DNA of 35,546 nt. It comes from an uncultured Verrucomicrobiota bacterium. Its GTDB lineage: Bacteria; Verrucomicrobiota; Verrucomicrobiia; Limisphaerales; UBA9464. The number at the start of each line of letters is the position of its first letter. Position 1 is the stretch's first letter. Made by a program: the position numbers and the translations under genes. Below the pieces are notes generated by a model. The model was not told the DNA's origin and made no database searches. It worked only from the letters and a program-made list of their open reading frames with translations. Shown here in pieces: positions 16,469 through 24,607 of this stretch. Location: NCBI GenBank assembly GCA_903842505.1, contig CAIMMI010000058.1, positions 1-35,546 of the forward strand, in the 5' to 3' direction.

Positions 16469-17658
16469 TCCGTTTCACGAACTGTCGCCAGGGCTTCATG
16501 GCCGCTCTGGTTGCGGTGGTTTTCACATGCCATGGATGGGCACAGGAGGCATCCATTGTCATCGAGGACAAGGTGGCCGGTCTGGTTCCAATCCACATCA
16601 GCGGTTATACGGGTGAGGTGGACCAGACGTTGAAGTTCGATCTGGAGGTCGCGGGATTCGTCCTGGTGGCCCCGGACAAGGCCCGGTACACGCTGACCGG
16701 GAAGAATGGAACTCAGGTCGAGGGAACCTTGGCGGACAGCGCCAGGCGGGCAGTGCTGGCGCGGAGTTATCCAGGGGGCACGCCCCGGGCGCAGGCGCAT
16801 TCGCTCTCGGATGACGTCGTGCAGGCGGTCACGGGTCGACCGGGGATCGCGCGCACCAAGCTCGCGTTCAAGCACGAGACCGGGAAACGGAACCAGCATA
16901 ACGAGATGGTCTCGGAGATCTTCGTGGCGGATTACGACGGGGCGAACGCCTTCCAGTTGACGCAGGACGGGACTGTTTCGCGTTCACCGGCGTGGCAACC
17001 CGGGCACCGCACCCTGTTCTACACGAGCTTCCGTCCGGGCCGGCCGTGCATCTTCTCGCATGACCTGGCGACCGGGGCGCGGAGTCCGATCTCGAACTTC
17101 AACGGCATGAACGACGGCGCGGCGATCTCCCCGGACGGGACGAAGATCGCCATGGTGTTGAGCAAGGGCGGCAGTCCGGACATCTGGGTTGGCAATGTGG
17201 ATGGTTCGGGATTGCGGCAGTTGACGTCGACGCGCGAGGCGGAATCCTCTCCGACCTGGTCGCCGGACAGTCGGACGCTGTGCTTTTCGTCCAGCGAGGG
17301 CGGCGGGACGCGACTGCAGTTGATCAGTGCCTCGGGTGGTTCCATGCGTCCGTTGAACATTGGCGGATTGCGGGGCGCGACCGAACCGGATTGGTCGCCC
17401 GACGGGAAGTGGATCGCCTTCACCCGGATGGGTGGGGGAAAGAATTTCGAGATCTACCGGGTGGACGCGGCGGGTGGGGTGGCGGAGCAGATTGGCGAGG
17501 GGGAAGACCCCAGTTGGGCGCCGAATTCGCGGACGCTGGCGGTAATTCGTCGACAAGGAAACGTTCGAAAGCTCTCCCTGCTTGACGCGTTTACCAAACA
17601 ACCGAAGGATGTGAGGACTATTTCGGGCAGTTGCGGCCAGCCCAGTTGGGCCAAATAA
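16465..17658 (+). CDS. tolB: TolB-like periplasmic beta-propeller protein
   Basis: This 397-residue protein opens with a signal peptide (FMAALVAVVFTCHGWAQ). The N-terminal domain (~28-130) corresponds to the TolB D1 domain that relays the TolA signal. The rest is a six-bladed propeller with repeated motifs: SPAWQPGHRTLFYTS, AAISPDGTKIAMVLS, SPTWSPDSRTLCFSS, EPDWSPDGKWIAFTR and DPSWAPNSRTLAVIR. It overlaps the TolA-like gene by ATGA and is followed 24 bases later by pal, whose product it binds in known systems. Length is close to the usual 400-430 residues. Confidence 0.93.
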   Translation: MIRFTNCRQGFMAALVAVVFTCHGWAQEASIVIEDKVAGLVPIHISGYTGEVDQTLKFDLEVAGFVLVAPDKARYTLTGKNGTQVEGTLADSARRAVLARSYPGGTPRAQAHSLSDDVVQAVTGRPGIARTKLAFKHETGKRNQHNEMVSEIFVADYDGANAFQLTQDGTVSRSPAWQPGHRTLFYTSFRPGRPCIFSHDLATGARSPISNFNGMNDGAAISPDGTKIAMVLSKGGSPDIWVGNVDGSGLRQLTSTREAESSPTWSPDSRTLCFSSSEGGGTRLQLISASGGSMRPLNIGGLRGATEPDWSPDGKWIAFTRMGGGKNFEIYRVDAAGGVAEQIGEGEDPSWAPNSRTLAVIRRQGNVRKLSLLDAFTKQPKDVRTISGSCGQPSWAK

Positions 17659-17682
17659 CTTCCCTCTGCGATGCAGTATTCT

Positions 17683-18375
17683 ATGAAGCGACTCCTTCAG
17701 GTCGGTCTCCTTGGCCTGCTTGCCGCGCTGGCAATGTCCAGCGCCGGCTGCAAAACCCGTCCCAAAAACGTGACTGCATTGCCCGGGTCCGAGGCCCGTG
17801 CGGGCGGTACGGATCTTCCGGCGGGCAAGCCGTTGCCATCCGGCGGCAACACGGGCAATGGGTTTGCGGGCACATCGCCCGGTGCCCGGCCCTATAACCC
17901 CAACAACACCGGCCCAGGTGTGGATCTTCCGCCTGCTACGGATGGCATCGACAAGCCGATCGGCAACACGCCGCTTCCTGCCGGTGGTTTCGGCGAGGGA
18001 CGCACTGAGGATCGCGAAACCCTCAAGGCCAACGTGGTCTATTTCGAGTACGACAAGTCGGCCGTGAAGAAGTCCGAGCAGATCAAGGTTGCGGCGGTTG
18101 CCGAGTACCTGAAGTCGCATCCGGATGCCCTGTTGACCGTTGAGGGCAATTGTGACGAGCGCGGCACCGAAGGCTACAACCTTGCCTTGGGTGAGCGCCG
18201 TGCCTTGGCAGTGCGCGAGGCCCTCTTGAACCTCGGTGTTCCTGCCGCGAGCGTTTCGACGGTCAGCTTCGGCGAAGCCCGCCCGGCCGATCCCGCCCAG
18301 ACGGACGCCGCGTATGCGAAGAATCGCCGCGCTGAGTTCGTGCTGCTCCCGGCCAATGCCGCCGCGGTACGCTGA
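17683..18375 (+). CDS. pal: Peptidoglycan-associated lipoprotein Pal
   Basis: The chosen start, ATG 17683, gives 230 residues and a compact lipoprotein signal (MKRLLQVGLLGLLAALAMSSAGC) with lipidation at Cys23; ATG 17671 would add four residues. Neither start has a clear Shine-Dalgarno. A Gly/Pro/Asn-rich linker of about 90 residues, longer than in most Pal proteins, precedes the OmpA-like domain (~110-228). That domain has VVYFEYDKSAVK, VEGNCDERGTEGYNLALGERRA and KNRRAEFVLLP, including the Asp and Arg that bind diaminopimelate in peptidoglycan. It is the last gene of the Tol-Pal operon and tethers the outer membrane to the wall. Confidence 0.93.
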   Translation: MKRLLQVGLLGLLAALAMSSAGCKTRPKNVTALPGSEARAGGTDLPAGKPLPSGGNTGNGFAGTSPGARPYNPNNTGPGVDLPPATDGIDKPIGNTPLPAGGFGEGRTEDRETLKANVVYFEYDKSAVKKSEQIKVAAVAEYLKSHPDALLTVEGNCDERGTEGYNLALGERRALAVREALLNLGVPAASVSTVSFGEARPADPAQTDAAYAKNRRAEFVLLPANAAAVR

Positions 18376-18397
18376 TTCGTCAACTGATTCAGGGTCA

Positions 18398-18429
18398 GCC
18401 CCGGGTTACCCACCCGGGGCTTTTCATTT
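18398..18429 (+). terminator. Terminator of the Tol-Pal operon
   Basis: A perfect 9-bp stem (GCCCCGGGT 18398-18406, ACCCGGGGC 18412-18420) with loop TACCC is followed by TTTTCATTT. It lies 22 bases after the pal stop codon. Confidence 0.85.
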
Positions 18430-18450
18430 CGGGTGCCCTGTTTTGTACCT

Positions 18451-18485
18451 TTACCACGCCACAACGCAGTCCTAGTCTAATCCCA
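18451..18485 (+). promoter_or_regulatory. Probable promoter of tatA
   Basis: TTACCA (18451-18456) and TAGTCT (18473-18478) are spaced by 16 bases and match sigma-70 -35 and -10 boxes at four and three of six positions. The box continues as TAGTCTAATCCCA (18473-18485), identical in 13 bases to a site upstream of gyrB with the same spacing to a -35-like TTGTCG. It lies just after the pal terminator, where a new promoter is needed. Confidence 0.55.
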
Positions 18486-18499
18486 TCTGACGGACGAAG

Positions 18500-18540
18500 G
18501 TCGCGGCGGGTGGGTTGTTCCCGCAAGGGGGCGCCGCGAC
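18500..18540 (+). promoter_or_regulatory. GC-rich stem-loop in the tatA leader
   Basis: GTCGCGGCG (18500-18508) pairs perfectly with CGCCGCGAC (18532-18540). The 23-nt apical part (GGTGGGTTGTTCCCGCAAGG plus GGG) can form an inner GGG-TTGTT-CCC hairpin. The structure lies between the presumed promoter and the start codon at 18566, with a purine-rich GAGAAAAGG after it. No T-run follows, so it is not an intrinsic terminator. Confidence 0.55.
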
Positions 18541-18565
18541 GTTACAATCTGAGAAAAGGCCAATT

Positions 18566-18811
18566 ATGACGCTTTCCATGCTGGGTTTGCTCGGGACGAC
18601 CGAGATCATCATCATCGCTGTAGTGGTGCTCGTGCTCTTCGGAGCACGCAAGGTGCCTGAACTGATGAAGGGCGTGGGCACGGGCATCAAGGAGTTCAAG
18701 AAGGCTTCACGTGACGTGCAGGAGGAATTGCATCGGGCGAGTGAAGAACCGCCTGCTCCCACTACGCCGCGCAAGCCGACCGATACCGTTTCGCAGTCCA
18801 ACGGGCACTGA
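18566..18811 (+). CDS. tatA: Twin-arginine translocase subunit TatA
   Basis: This 81-residue protein has one membrane helix (about residues 8-25, [16 protein letters not shown]), the FGARKVPEL hinge and an amphipathic helix ([14 protein letters not shown]), followed by a charged tail. This is the TatA/TatB plan; the FG hinge and short length favour TatA, which forms the export pore. Start ATG 18566 is preceded by a purine-rich GAGAAAAGG; a frame extension back to 18515 would add a hydrophilic stretch that breaks the TatA topology. tatC follows 126 bases later. No separate tatB is in the window. Confidence 0.93.
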   Translation: MTLSMLGLLGTTEIIIIAVVVLVLFGARKVPELMKGVGTGIKEFKKASRDVQEELHRASEEPPAPTTPRKPTDTVSQSNGH

Positions 18812-18937
18812 TTCCGGCTTCATCGACGCTGAACTCCCTGTCCGGCTCTTGAGCCGCACGGGGAGTGCTGTGTTGGAGTCCGGCTCCCGTCGAATTCCCC
18901 TCAATTCCCCTCCTTTCCCCCTTTCCTTCCGCGCGGC

Positions 18938-19963
18938 ATGTCAGACGAATCCGAGAACCTTCCGGCCCACACCGATGAGGAAAGCCATTATGGCGGCGAA
19001 GAGGCTGGTGGTCCGGTCAAGTCGTTCCTGGAACATCTGGAAGATCTGCGCTGGACGCTGATCCGGTGCGCGATCGCGATCGCTCTGGGGGTCATCACCT
19101 GCCTGAGTGCGGGTAACTTCATCATCCGCCTGTTGACGTTTCCCTTGGAACGGGCGCAACGGGCGAAGACCTCGGTTGAACCCAAGGTCATCGTCACCAT
19201 CGGGACAAACATCCTCGCCCGGCTTCCGGCCAAGGAGTTCCCTGCGACCATGCTCTCGACCAACCGGGATACGGTGTTCCGGGTGCGTCCCCTGCAGGTT
19301 GAATCCAACATCGTGATGGCTCTGGTGGCGGACACGAACCCGCCTCCATCGGTGTTGTACGACATGCCGATGATGCTGAAGACCTACAGTCCGGGAGGGG
19401 GCTTCACGATAGCGATGCAGTTGGCGATCTTCGGTGGCATGACGATCTCCGCCCCGTTCGTCCTGTTCTTCCTGGGGCAATTCGTGCTGCCCGCGATGCA
19501 CGTCCACGAGAAGACTTTCCTGTATCGCGTGGCGGGCTTTGCTTCGGTCCTCTTCTTTGCCGGCATCGCCTTCTGCTATTTTGTGATGTTGCCGATCACG
19601 CTGAGCACGACGGCGGCCTTCTCGAACTGGCTGGGCTTCGGTGCCGATGAGTGGCGGGCGGATGAATTCATCAGCTTCTGCTGCTGGTTCCTGCTGGGTA
19701 TGGGCCTGAGCTTCCAGTTGCCGCTGGTCCTGCTGACCCTGGTCAAGGTCGGGTTGCTGGATCTCGCCGCGTTGTCCAAGTACCGCGCCTATTTCTATGT
19801 GGGCATCCTGATCGTCGCCGGGTTCGTGACGCCTGACGGCAACCCGCTGACGATGATGCTCATGGCGGCGCCGCTGATGGTGCTCTACGAGATGACGGTC
19901 GTGATCGCTTGGTTCTGGGAGCGGCAGGACCGCAAGAACCAGCCCGCGACGCTGGATGTTTGA
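18938..19963 (+). CDS. tatC: Twin-arginine translocase subunit TatC
   Basis: This 341-residue protein is much longer than the usual ~250. A 27-residue acidic N-terminal tail precedes the FLEHLEDLRWTLIR signature that contacts the RR motif. Helix 1 spans about 41-60. The first periplasmic loop, residues ~69-152, holds about 55-60 extra residues. Then come helix 2 (GGGFTIAMQLAIFGGMTIS), VHEKTFLYR with the conserved Glu191, further helices, and SFQLPLVLLTLV with Gln260 where many TatC proteins have Glu. The ending FVTPDGNPLTMMLMAAPLMVLYE is typical. It receives folded Tat substrates, probably including the oxidoreductase with the SRRRFLR signal encoded at 12344-13675. Confidence 0.95.
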   Translation: MSDESENLPAHTDEESHYGGEEAGGPVKSFLEHLEDLRWTLIRCAIAIALGVITCLSAGNFIIRLLTFPLERAQRAKTSVEPKVIVTIGTNILARLPAKEFPATMLSTNRDTVFRVRPLQVESNIVMALVADTNPPPSVLYDMPMMLKTYSPGGGFTIAMQLAIFGGMTISAPFVLFFLGQFVLPAMHVHEKTFLYRVAGFASVLFFAGIAFCYFVMLPITLSTTAAFSNWLGFGADEWRADEFISFCCWFLLGMGLSFQLPLVLLTLVKVGLLDLAALSKYRAYFYVGILIVAGFVTPDGNPLTMMLMAAPLMVLYEMTVVIAWFWERQDRKNQPATLDV

Positions 19964-19984
19964 GTCTGGAGGGTACGTTCCGAC

Positions 19985-20017
19985 ACTGGCCCCAGCGAAG
20001 GGTGGGGCCAGTTTCTC
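19985..20017 (+). terminator. Terminator-like hairpin after tatC
   Basis: A perfect 10-bp stem (ACTGGCCCCA 19985-19994, TGGGGCCAGT 20003-20012) with an 8-nt loop is followed by TTCTC. It lies 21 bases after the tatC stop. The T-run is weak. The right arm is part of a repeat that recurs at 20874-20912. Confidence 0.65.
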
Positions 20018-20032
20018 ACGAGCCGATTCTTG
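19995..20032 (+). repeat. Intergenic repeat, copy 1
   Basis: The segment aligns with 20874-20912 at about 32 of 39 positions, including GGGTGGGGC and the 11-base core GAGCCGATTCT. It begins inside the loop of the tatC terminator hairpin. Confidence 0.6.
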
Positions 20033-20149
20033 AACGGTTCGAAAGAGTTTTGTCCCGCTGGATTCGGAGCAGTCTCAAGATGCGCCTGAAGCGGAATGGT
20101 GGGTGCCCTGCTGATTGCGATGGGGCGGAGCCGGGGATAGGGTGCATCC

Positions 20150-20533
20150 ATGACGAGGTCGCACAGGGCATGGCATGGAGCGGTTTCCAGGTGGTTGGCG
20201 GTGGGGTGTCTGGCTTGGATCGTGGCCGGTTGTGCGGCTTCGGGGCGGGTGGACTGGCCTTCACGGGTTGGGAGCTACACCTATGACGATTCCGTGAAGG
20301 AGTTTGGGCCGCCACTGCGGAAGGAAACGACCTCGGACGGGACGCAGGTCGCCGAGTGGCTCCTTCAGAACGGGCAGGTCTACAGCACGCCTGGGCCCGG
20401 GTTCGGGATGGGTTACTGGGGACGCTGGGGTTGGGGTGGGGCGATGAACGTCAACAGCACGCCCGACTTGTACCTCCAGTTGCAATTTGGGCCTGACGCG
20501 AAGCTGCGAACGTGGAAACGTCTGCACAAATGA
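20150..20533 (+). CDS. Small lipoprotein of unknown function
   Basis: This 127-residue protein has an Arg-containing start, a hydrophobic segment and a lipobox (WIVAGC, lipidation at Cys28), so it is probably anchored in a membrane. The mature part contains YTYDDSVKEFGPPLRKE and a Gly/Trp/Tyr-rich patch (GPGFGMGYWGRWGWGG), then a final strand (DLYLQLQFGPDAKLRTWKRL). That ending resembles the small lipoproteins whose mature part follows a 'composed of delta-P and F-x-P-x-G-x-L' layout similar to SmpA/BamE, but the match is too loose for a name. The next gene starts within its stop codon (ATGA at 20530-20533), which suggests the two are made together. Confidence 0.75.
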   Translation: MTRSHRAWHGAVSRWLAVGCLAWIVAGCAASGRVDWPSRVGSYTYDDSVKEFGPPLRKETTSDGTQVAEWLLQNGQVYSTPGPGFGMGYWGRWGWGGAMNVNSTPDLYLQLQFGPDAKLRTWKRLHK

Positions 20534-20859
20534 GTGGCGCCAACGATTCGGGATCGCAGGTGAACCTCGGGGTGTTTGGCTGGTTGAACCGGCTCATGCT
20601 CGGGTTGATCGTGGCGGCCCTGATGGCGATGATCGTCCTGAAGTACCTTCCGCTCATCCGGAAGAACGAGTCGATGAGTCGGGAAATGCAGACCCGTCAG
20701 CAGGAGGTTCAAGCGCTGGAGTCCCAGGTGGCACGCAATCAGGCCCGCATCGAAGCCCTGCGGTCGGATCCCAGGACCGTGGAACGCGAGGCCCGGGAGC
20801 AATTGGGACTGGCGAAGCCGGACGAGCAGGTCGTCACGTTCCAGCCGGCCGGCAAGTAG
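20530..20859 (+). CDS. FtsB/DivIC-like septum formation protein
   Basis: Read from the ATG at 20530, which overlaps the previous stop, this is a 109-residue protein; an in-frame ATG at 20512 would add six residues. It has a short cytoplasmic N-terminus, one membrane helix (about 20-42), then a coiled coil (~45-78, rich in Gln/Glu/Arg with Leu/Val heptads), and the ending RTVEREAREQLGLAKPDEQVVTF. That ending is characteristic of FtsB/DivIC, which join the divisome core with FtsL and FtsQ. Genomic context (lipoprotein, ychF) does not add support, so the exact divisome subunit is left open. Confidence 0.82.
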   Translation: MSGANDSGSQVNLGVFGWLNRLMLGLIVAALMAMIVLKYLPLIRKNESMSREMQTRQQEVQALESQVARNQARIEALRSDPRTVEREAREQLGLAKPDEQVVTFQPAGK

Positions 20860-20873
20860 GTCAGGCACCTCCT

Positions 20874-20912
20874 GCGAGGGGTGGGGCGATTGTCCTCAGG
20901 AGCCGATTCTGG
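20874..20912 (+). repeat. Intergenic repeat, copy 2
   Basis: It matches 19995-20032 at about 32 of 39 aligned positions. Unlike copy 1 it is not paired with an adjacent complementary arm; its GGGTGGGGCG (20879-20888) instead pairs with CGCCCCACCC at 20969-20978. Confidence 0.6.
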
Positions 20913-21036
20913 GCTGCTTTGGCGCTTAACCCGGGAACTTCGGCCTGGGGAGCGGCTCGACGGAGTCTCGCCCCACCCGCTTCGGTGCGGTGTCAGGAAG
21001 GTCTCAGTCTCGGCAAGGGGGTTGTTCGGCCTTGTC
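20879..21036 (+). promoter_or_regulatory. Foldable leader or small RNA candidate before ychF
   Basis: In the 212-nt gap before ychF, a 10-bp helix (20879-20888 with 20969-20978) encloses a 6-bp helix (GAGCCG 20900-20905 with CGGCTC 20953-20958). A further hairpin follows (CAAGG 21014-21018 with CCTTG 21030-21034). No known riboswitch or RNA family was recognised. GC-rich DNA forms such pairings easily, so confidence is low. Confidence 0.3.
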
Positions 21037-21071
21037 ACTGGGCGTGGGGTCCTCATCCTCCGCCCCGCATT

Positions 21072-22175
21072 ATGCTCAAAGCCGGAATCGTCGGACTGCC
21101 GAATGTTGGCAAGTCCACCCTGTTCAATGCGGTGACCCGCACCCGCAAGGCGCAGGCTGCCAATTATCCCTTCTGCACCATCGATCCCAACGTCGGCGTC
21201 GTGACCGTTCCTGACGATCGGATGGAGGTGCTTCAGAAGATTGCCAAGACGCAGGTCGTGATTCCGGCGGCGATCGAGTTCGTGGACATCGCAGGTCTCG
21301 TGAAGGGGGCTTCGGCGGGCGAAGGATTGGGCAACAAGTTCCTCAGCCACATCCGCGAGGTGGATGCCATCGTCCAGGTTGTGCGTTGCTTCGAAGACGC
21401 GGACATCCATCACGTGTCCGGGTCGGTGGATCCCATCCGCGACATCGAGATCATCAACACGGAGTTGGTGATGTGCGATCTGGATGCGGTGCGGAAGCGT
21501 CGCGAGAAGCTGGCGAAGGACGTCAAGCGTGGCGACAAGGTGGCAGCCGCCGAGGACGCAGCGCTGGCCAAGCTCGAACCGCAGTTGGACCAAGGGCGAC
21601 CGGCCATCACGGTCGAGTTGACCAAGGAGGAAAAGGAGTTCGTCCGGCCGCTGTTCCTGCTGACCTCGAAGCCGACGATCTTCGCGTGCAACGTCAAGGA
21701 AGGGGACCTGGCGACGGCGGACACGAATCCTTTCGTCCAGAAGGTCCGTGAGTATGCCCGGACCCACCTCGCGTGTGGCGCGGCGGTGATCAGCGCCCAG
21801 ATTGAGTCGGACCTCGTGGATCTGACGGCGGAAGAGTCCAAGGAGTTCCTCTCCGCGCTTGGGGTGAAGGAGTCGGGTGTCGGCGGATTGATCCGTGCGA
21901 CCTATTCGCTGTTGGGATTGCGCACGTACTTCACGGCGGGTGAAAAGGAGGTCCGGGCCTGGACAATCCATGAGGGCGACACGGCTCCGCAGGCGGCGGG
22001 GGTGATCCATTCCGATTTCGAGCGGGGTTTCATCAAGGCGGAGACGGTTGCCTACGCGGATCTGGTGGCGTGTGGCACGGTGGCGGTGGCGCGGGAAAAG
22101 GGATTGTACCGGATGGAGGGCAAGGAGTACGTCGTGAAGGATGGCGACGTGATGCTCTTCAAGTTCAACGTCTGA
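21072..22175 (+). CDS. ychF: Ribosome-associated GTPase/ATPase YchF (OLA1 family)
   Basis: This 367-residue protein has the normal length for YchF. The start at ATG 21072 places the P-loop GLPNVGKS at residues 8-15; the frame is open further upstream but without family similarity. Also visible are the G2/G3 region ([31 protein letters not shown]), NVKE at 207-210 in place of the NKxD motif, which is why this family prefers ATP, and a C-terminal TGS domain ([31 protein letters not shown]). A central coiled coil (~125-205) is present. The protein binds ribosomes and affects stress responses in known species. Confidence 0.97.
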   Translation: MLKAGIVGLPNVGKSTLFNAVTRTRKAQAANYPFCTIDPNVGVVTVPDDRMEVLQKIAKTQVVIPAAIEFVDIAGLVKGASAGEGLGNKFLSHIREVDAIVQVVRCFEDADIHHVSGSVDPIRDIEIINTELVMCDLDAVRKRREKLAKDVKRGDKVAAAEDAALAKLEPQLDQGRPAITVELTKEEKEFVRPLFLLTSKPTIFACNVKEGDLATADTNPFVQKVREYARTHLACGAAVISAQIESDLVDLTAEESKEFLSALGVKESGVGGLIRATYSLLGLRTYFTAGEKEVRAWTIHEGDTAPQAAGVIHSDFERGFIKAETVAYADLVACGTVAVAREKGLYRMEGKEYVVKDGDVMLFKFNV

Positions 22176-22267
22176 ACCCGTTGGTGGATCGGTTCGGATG
22201 AGCCCTCGATACCCCTCTCACGGAAAACCCGGTGGCGGCAGGAGGTTGGTATCAGTAGGATTCTCCC

Positions 22268-23566
22268 ATGCATTTCACGAAGTGGGCTGGGTTGGCCGCG
22301 TGCGTGACGGGGGTAGCCGTGTTGAACGGCGCCAACTGGCCGTCCTGGCGAGGACCCTCGGGGAACCAGATTTCTCCGGAGACACGTTTTCCCACCCACT
22401 GGGAATGGTCCGAGTCGGGGCCTTCGAAAAACATCCTCTGGCGGACGCCATTGCCGGCTGAGGGCAATTCCTCTCCGATCGTGTGGGGTTCCCGTGTGTT
22501 CATCACGCAGGCCCTGGAGGATGGCGCCCGCCGGACATTGATCTGCCTCGACCGGGCGACAGGCAAGGTCCTGTGGCAGCAGGAAGTGGCCTATCCGGGC
22601 AAGGATCCCCGGCACGAGACCAATCCGCATTGCGCCGCGTCACCGGTGACGGATGGCGAGAGGGTCGTGGTCAGCTTCGCCTCGGCCGGAGTGGCGGCGT
22701 ACGATTTTTCGGGCAAGAGGCTTTGGCTCGCGGATCTCGGTCCGCAGCAGCACAACTGGGGGCAGGGTTCGTCGCCCGTCCTGCACGGGGATCAGGTGCT
22801 GGTCTATCACGGCCCGGGGCGGGATTCGGCACTCCATGCCCTGGACCGGAAAACGGGTGCGTTGAAATGGAAGGTGGCCATCCCGGAGGAACAACCCGCG
22901 GAACGCTTTGACGGCTTCTCAGGGAAATCGGACGGGATGATGGGATCCTTCGCGACGCCGTTGGTGGTCGAGGCTGCCGGACGCACGGAAGTGGTGTTGC
23001 CGGTGGCCAACCGGTTGCAGTCTTTCTCGGTGGTGGACGGCAAGCGTCTGTGGTGGGTCGATGGCATGAATCCGCTGGTCTACACCTCCGCGAGTCAGGG
23101 CGAAGGAATGATCGTGGCGATGGGTGGGTACTTCGGCAGTTCGATCTTTGTCCGGACGGGCGGTGAAGGAGATCTGACATCCAAGCGGAGCTTCTACGAG
23201 CGTCGGGCCAAGAAGCATCGCATCGGAGCTCCGATCATCCGGGGCGGTCACACCTACCTGAGTTCGACGGATGGGTTCGCGCAGTGCGTGAAGTTGGACA
23301 CGGGCGAGATGGTCTGGGAGGAGCGGTTGCCGGCGACAGGCGATGGTGCCACGTGGGCCTCGATGGTCCTTGCCGGGGACCTTCTGTATGTCGTGAACCG
23401 ATCTGGCCAGACGCATGTGCTGCGCGCCTCACCCACCTACGAACGGGTGGCGACAAACCCCGTGGGTGAGTTGTCGAACTCGACGCTGGCCCTGTCCGAG
23501 GGACAGATCTTCCTGCGCACGCACAAGGCGCTTTACTGCGTGGGCGAGCCGCCCGTCGCCCGTTGA
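22268..23566 (+). CDS. Exported PQQ-like beta-propeller protein
   Basis: This 432-residue protein starts with a signal peptide (MHFTKWAGLAACVTGVAVLNG) and then NWPSWRGPSGNQISPE, the standard opening of PVC-type PQQ-like propeller proteins. Blade motifs are frequent: RTLICLDRATGKVLWQQEV, VAAYDFSGKRLWLADL, ALHALDRKTGALKWKVAI, AQCVKLDTGEMVWEERL. These are the PQQ/quinoprotein-type W-docking blades. Catalytic residues of true alcohol dehydrogenases were not recognised, so it is more likely a structural or binding propeller (similar in plan to BamB) than an enzyme. It stands alone between ychF and terC with 45 bases to the latter. Confidence 0.9.
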   Translation: MHFTKWAGLAACVTGVAVLNGANWPSWRGPSGNQISPETRFPTHWEWSESGPSKNILWRTPLPAEGNSSPIVWGSRVFITQALEDGARRTLICLDRATGKVLWQQEVAYPGKDPRHETNPHCAASPVTDGERVVVSFASAGVAAYDFSGKRLWLADLGPQQHNWGQGSSPVLHGDQVLVYHGPGRDSALHALDRKTGALKWKVAIPEEQPAERFDGFSGKSDGMMGSFATPLVVEAAGRTEVVLPVANRLQSFSVVDGKRLWWVDGMNPLVYTSASQGEGMIVAMGGYFGSSIFVRTGGEGDLTSKRSFYERRAKKHRIGAPIIRGGHTYLSSTDGFAQCVKLDTGEMVWEERLPATGDGATWASMVLAGDLLYVVNRSGQTHVLRASPTYERVATNPVGELSNSTLALSEGQIFLRTHKALYCVGEPPVAR

Positions 23567-23611
23567 GCGGCAGATCGAACGATTCAAACCGACTTCTTCC
23601 AAATCTGATCC

Positions 23612-24607
23612 ATGTCTTTTCTGGCCTTGACGGCGGGTAGCGGAATTTCGCTGGGCTACTGGGCGGCTTTCTCGTTTTTCGTGATCCTGGCCCTCGCTGT
23701 TGACCTGGGGCTGTTTCATCGGGAGAGCCGGGAGGTGCGGTTTCAGGAGGCGCTGACCTGGACAGCCGTCTGGGTGTGCGCTGCGATGGTGTTTGCCTTT
23801 TGGGTGGGGCCTCGGTTCGTGCCGGCGTGGACGCCGGAATGGACGACCAAGTTCGTCACGGGCTACCTCGTGGAGTTGTCGCTGTCGATGGACAACGTGT
23901 TCGTGATCGCGCTGATCTTCTCCTATTTCACCGTGCCACGGGCCTGGCAGCACCGGGTGTTGTTCTGGGGAATCCTGGGAGCCTTGGCGATGCGCGGCGT
24001 GATGATCTGGGCGGGTAGCGAGCTCGTGCAGCGCTTCCACTGGCTGCTCTACCTGATGGGCGGCTTCCTCGTCTTCACGGGAGCCAAGATGGCCTTTGCG
24101 GGTGGCGACGACGAGGGAGCGTCCCTGGAAAACCGCACCGTGGTCCGGCTGGCGCGCCGGTTTTTGCCGTTCACGAATGCCTTCGACGGCGAGAACTTCA
24201 TCACGCGCGTCGGAGGAGCGATCCGGTTCACGCCGCTGTTCCTCGTCTTGATCGTCGTTGAGACCACGGACGTGGTGTTCGCACTGGATTCAATCCCGGC
24301 CATCTTCGGGATCACGAAGGAGTCTTTCCTGATCTTCACCTCGAACGTGTTTGCGATCCTGGGACTGCGCTCCCTGTACTTCGTGCTCGCCAGTGCGATG
24401 GGCTACTTCCGTTACCTCAAGTACGGCCTGGCGCTGGTCCTGGTGGTGATCGGGCTAAAGATGCTGGCGGAACACTGGCTCGAGAAGTGGTTGGGCACCC
24501 AACTGACGAACGTGTCCCTGGCCTCCGTGATCGGGATCATCCTGGTCTCCATGGCGGCTTCGATGGTCGCCGCCTGGCGGGAACGCCCGGACGGAGCCTC
24601 GAAATGA
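23612..24607 (+). CDS. TerC/Alx family membrane protein
   Basis: This 331-residue integral membrane protein has about nine hydrophobic segments. Two conserved acidic clusters of the TerC family are present: ELSLSMDNVFVIALIF (Glu89, Asp94) and ETTDVVFALDSIPAIFGIT (Glu217, Asp220, Asp226), thought to bind metal. Length and the GYFRYLKYGLALVLVVIGLKML segment fit the Alx branch, which exports manganese in some bacteria. No yybP-ykoY manganese riboswitch was recognised upstream. The exoD gene starts inside its stop codon (ATGA at 24604-24607). Confidence 0.92.
   Translation: MSFLALTAGSGISLGYWAAFSFFVILALAVDLGLFHRESREVRFQEALTWTAVWVCAAMVFAFWVGPRFVPAWTPEWTTKFVTGYLVELSLSMDNVFVIALIFSYFTVPRAWQHRVLFWGILGALAMRGVMIWAGSELVQRFHWLLYLMGGFLVFTGAKMAFAGGDDEGASLENRTVVRLARRFLPFTNAFDGENFITRVGGAIRFTPLFLVLIVVETTDVVFALDSIPAIFGITKESFLIFTSNVFAILGLRSLYFVLASAMGYFRYLKYGLALVLVVIGLKMLAEHWLEKWLGTQLTNVSLASVIGIILVSMAASMVAAWRERPDGASK

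Noticed and set aside
18833-18866. Inverted repeat between tatA and tatC (ACTCCC...CGGCTC / GAGCCG...GGGAGT)
   Set aside because: The stem has mismatches and no T-run; tatA and tatC are probably transcribed together, so it was not called a terminator.
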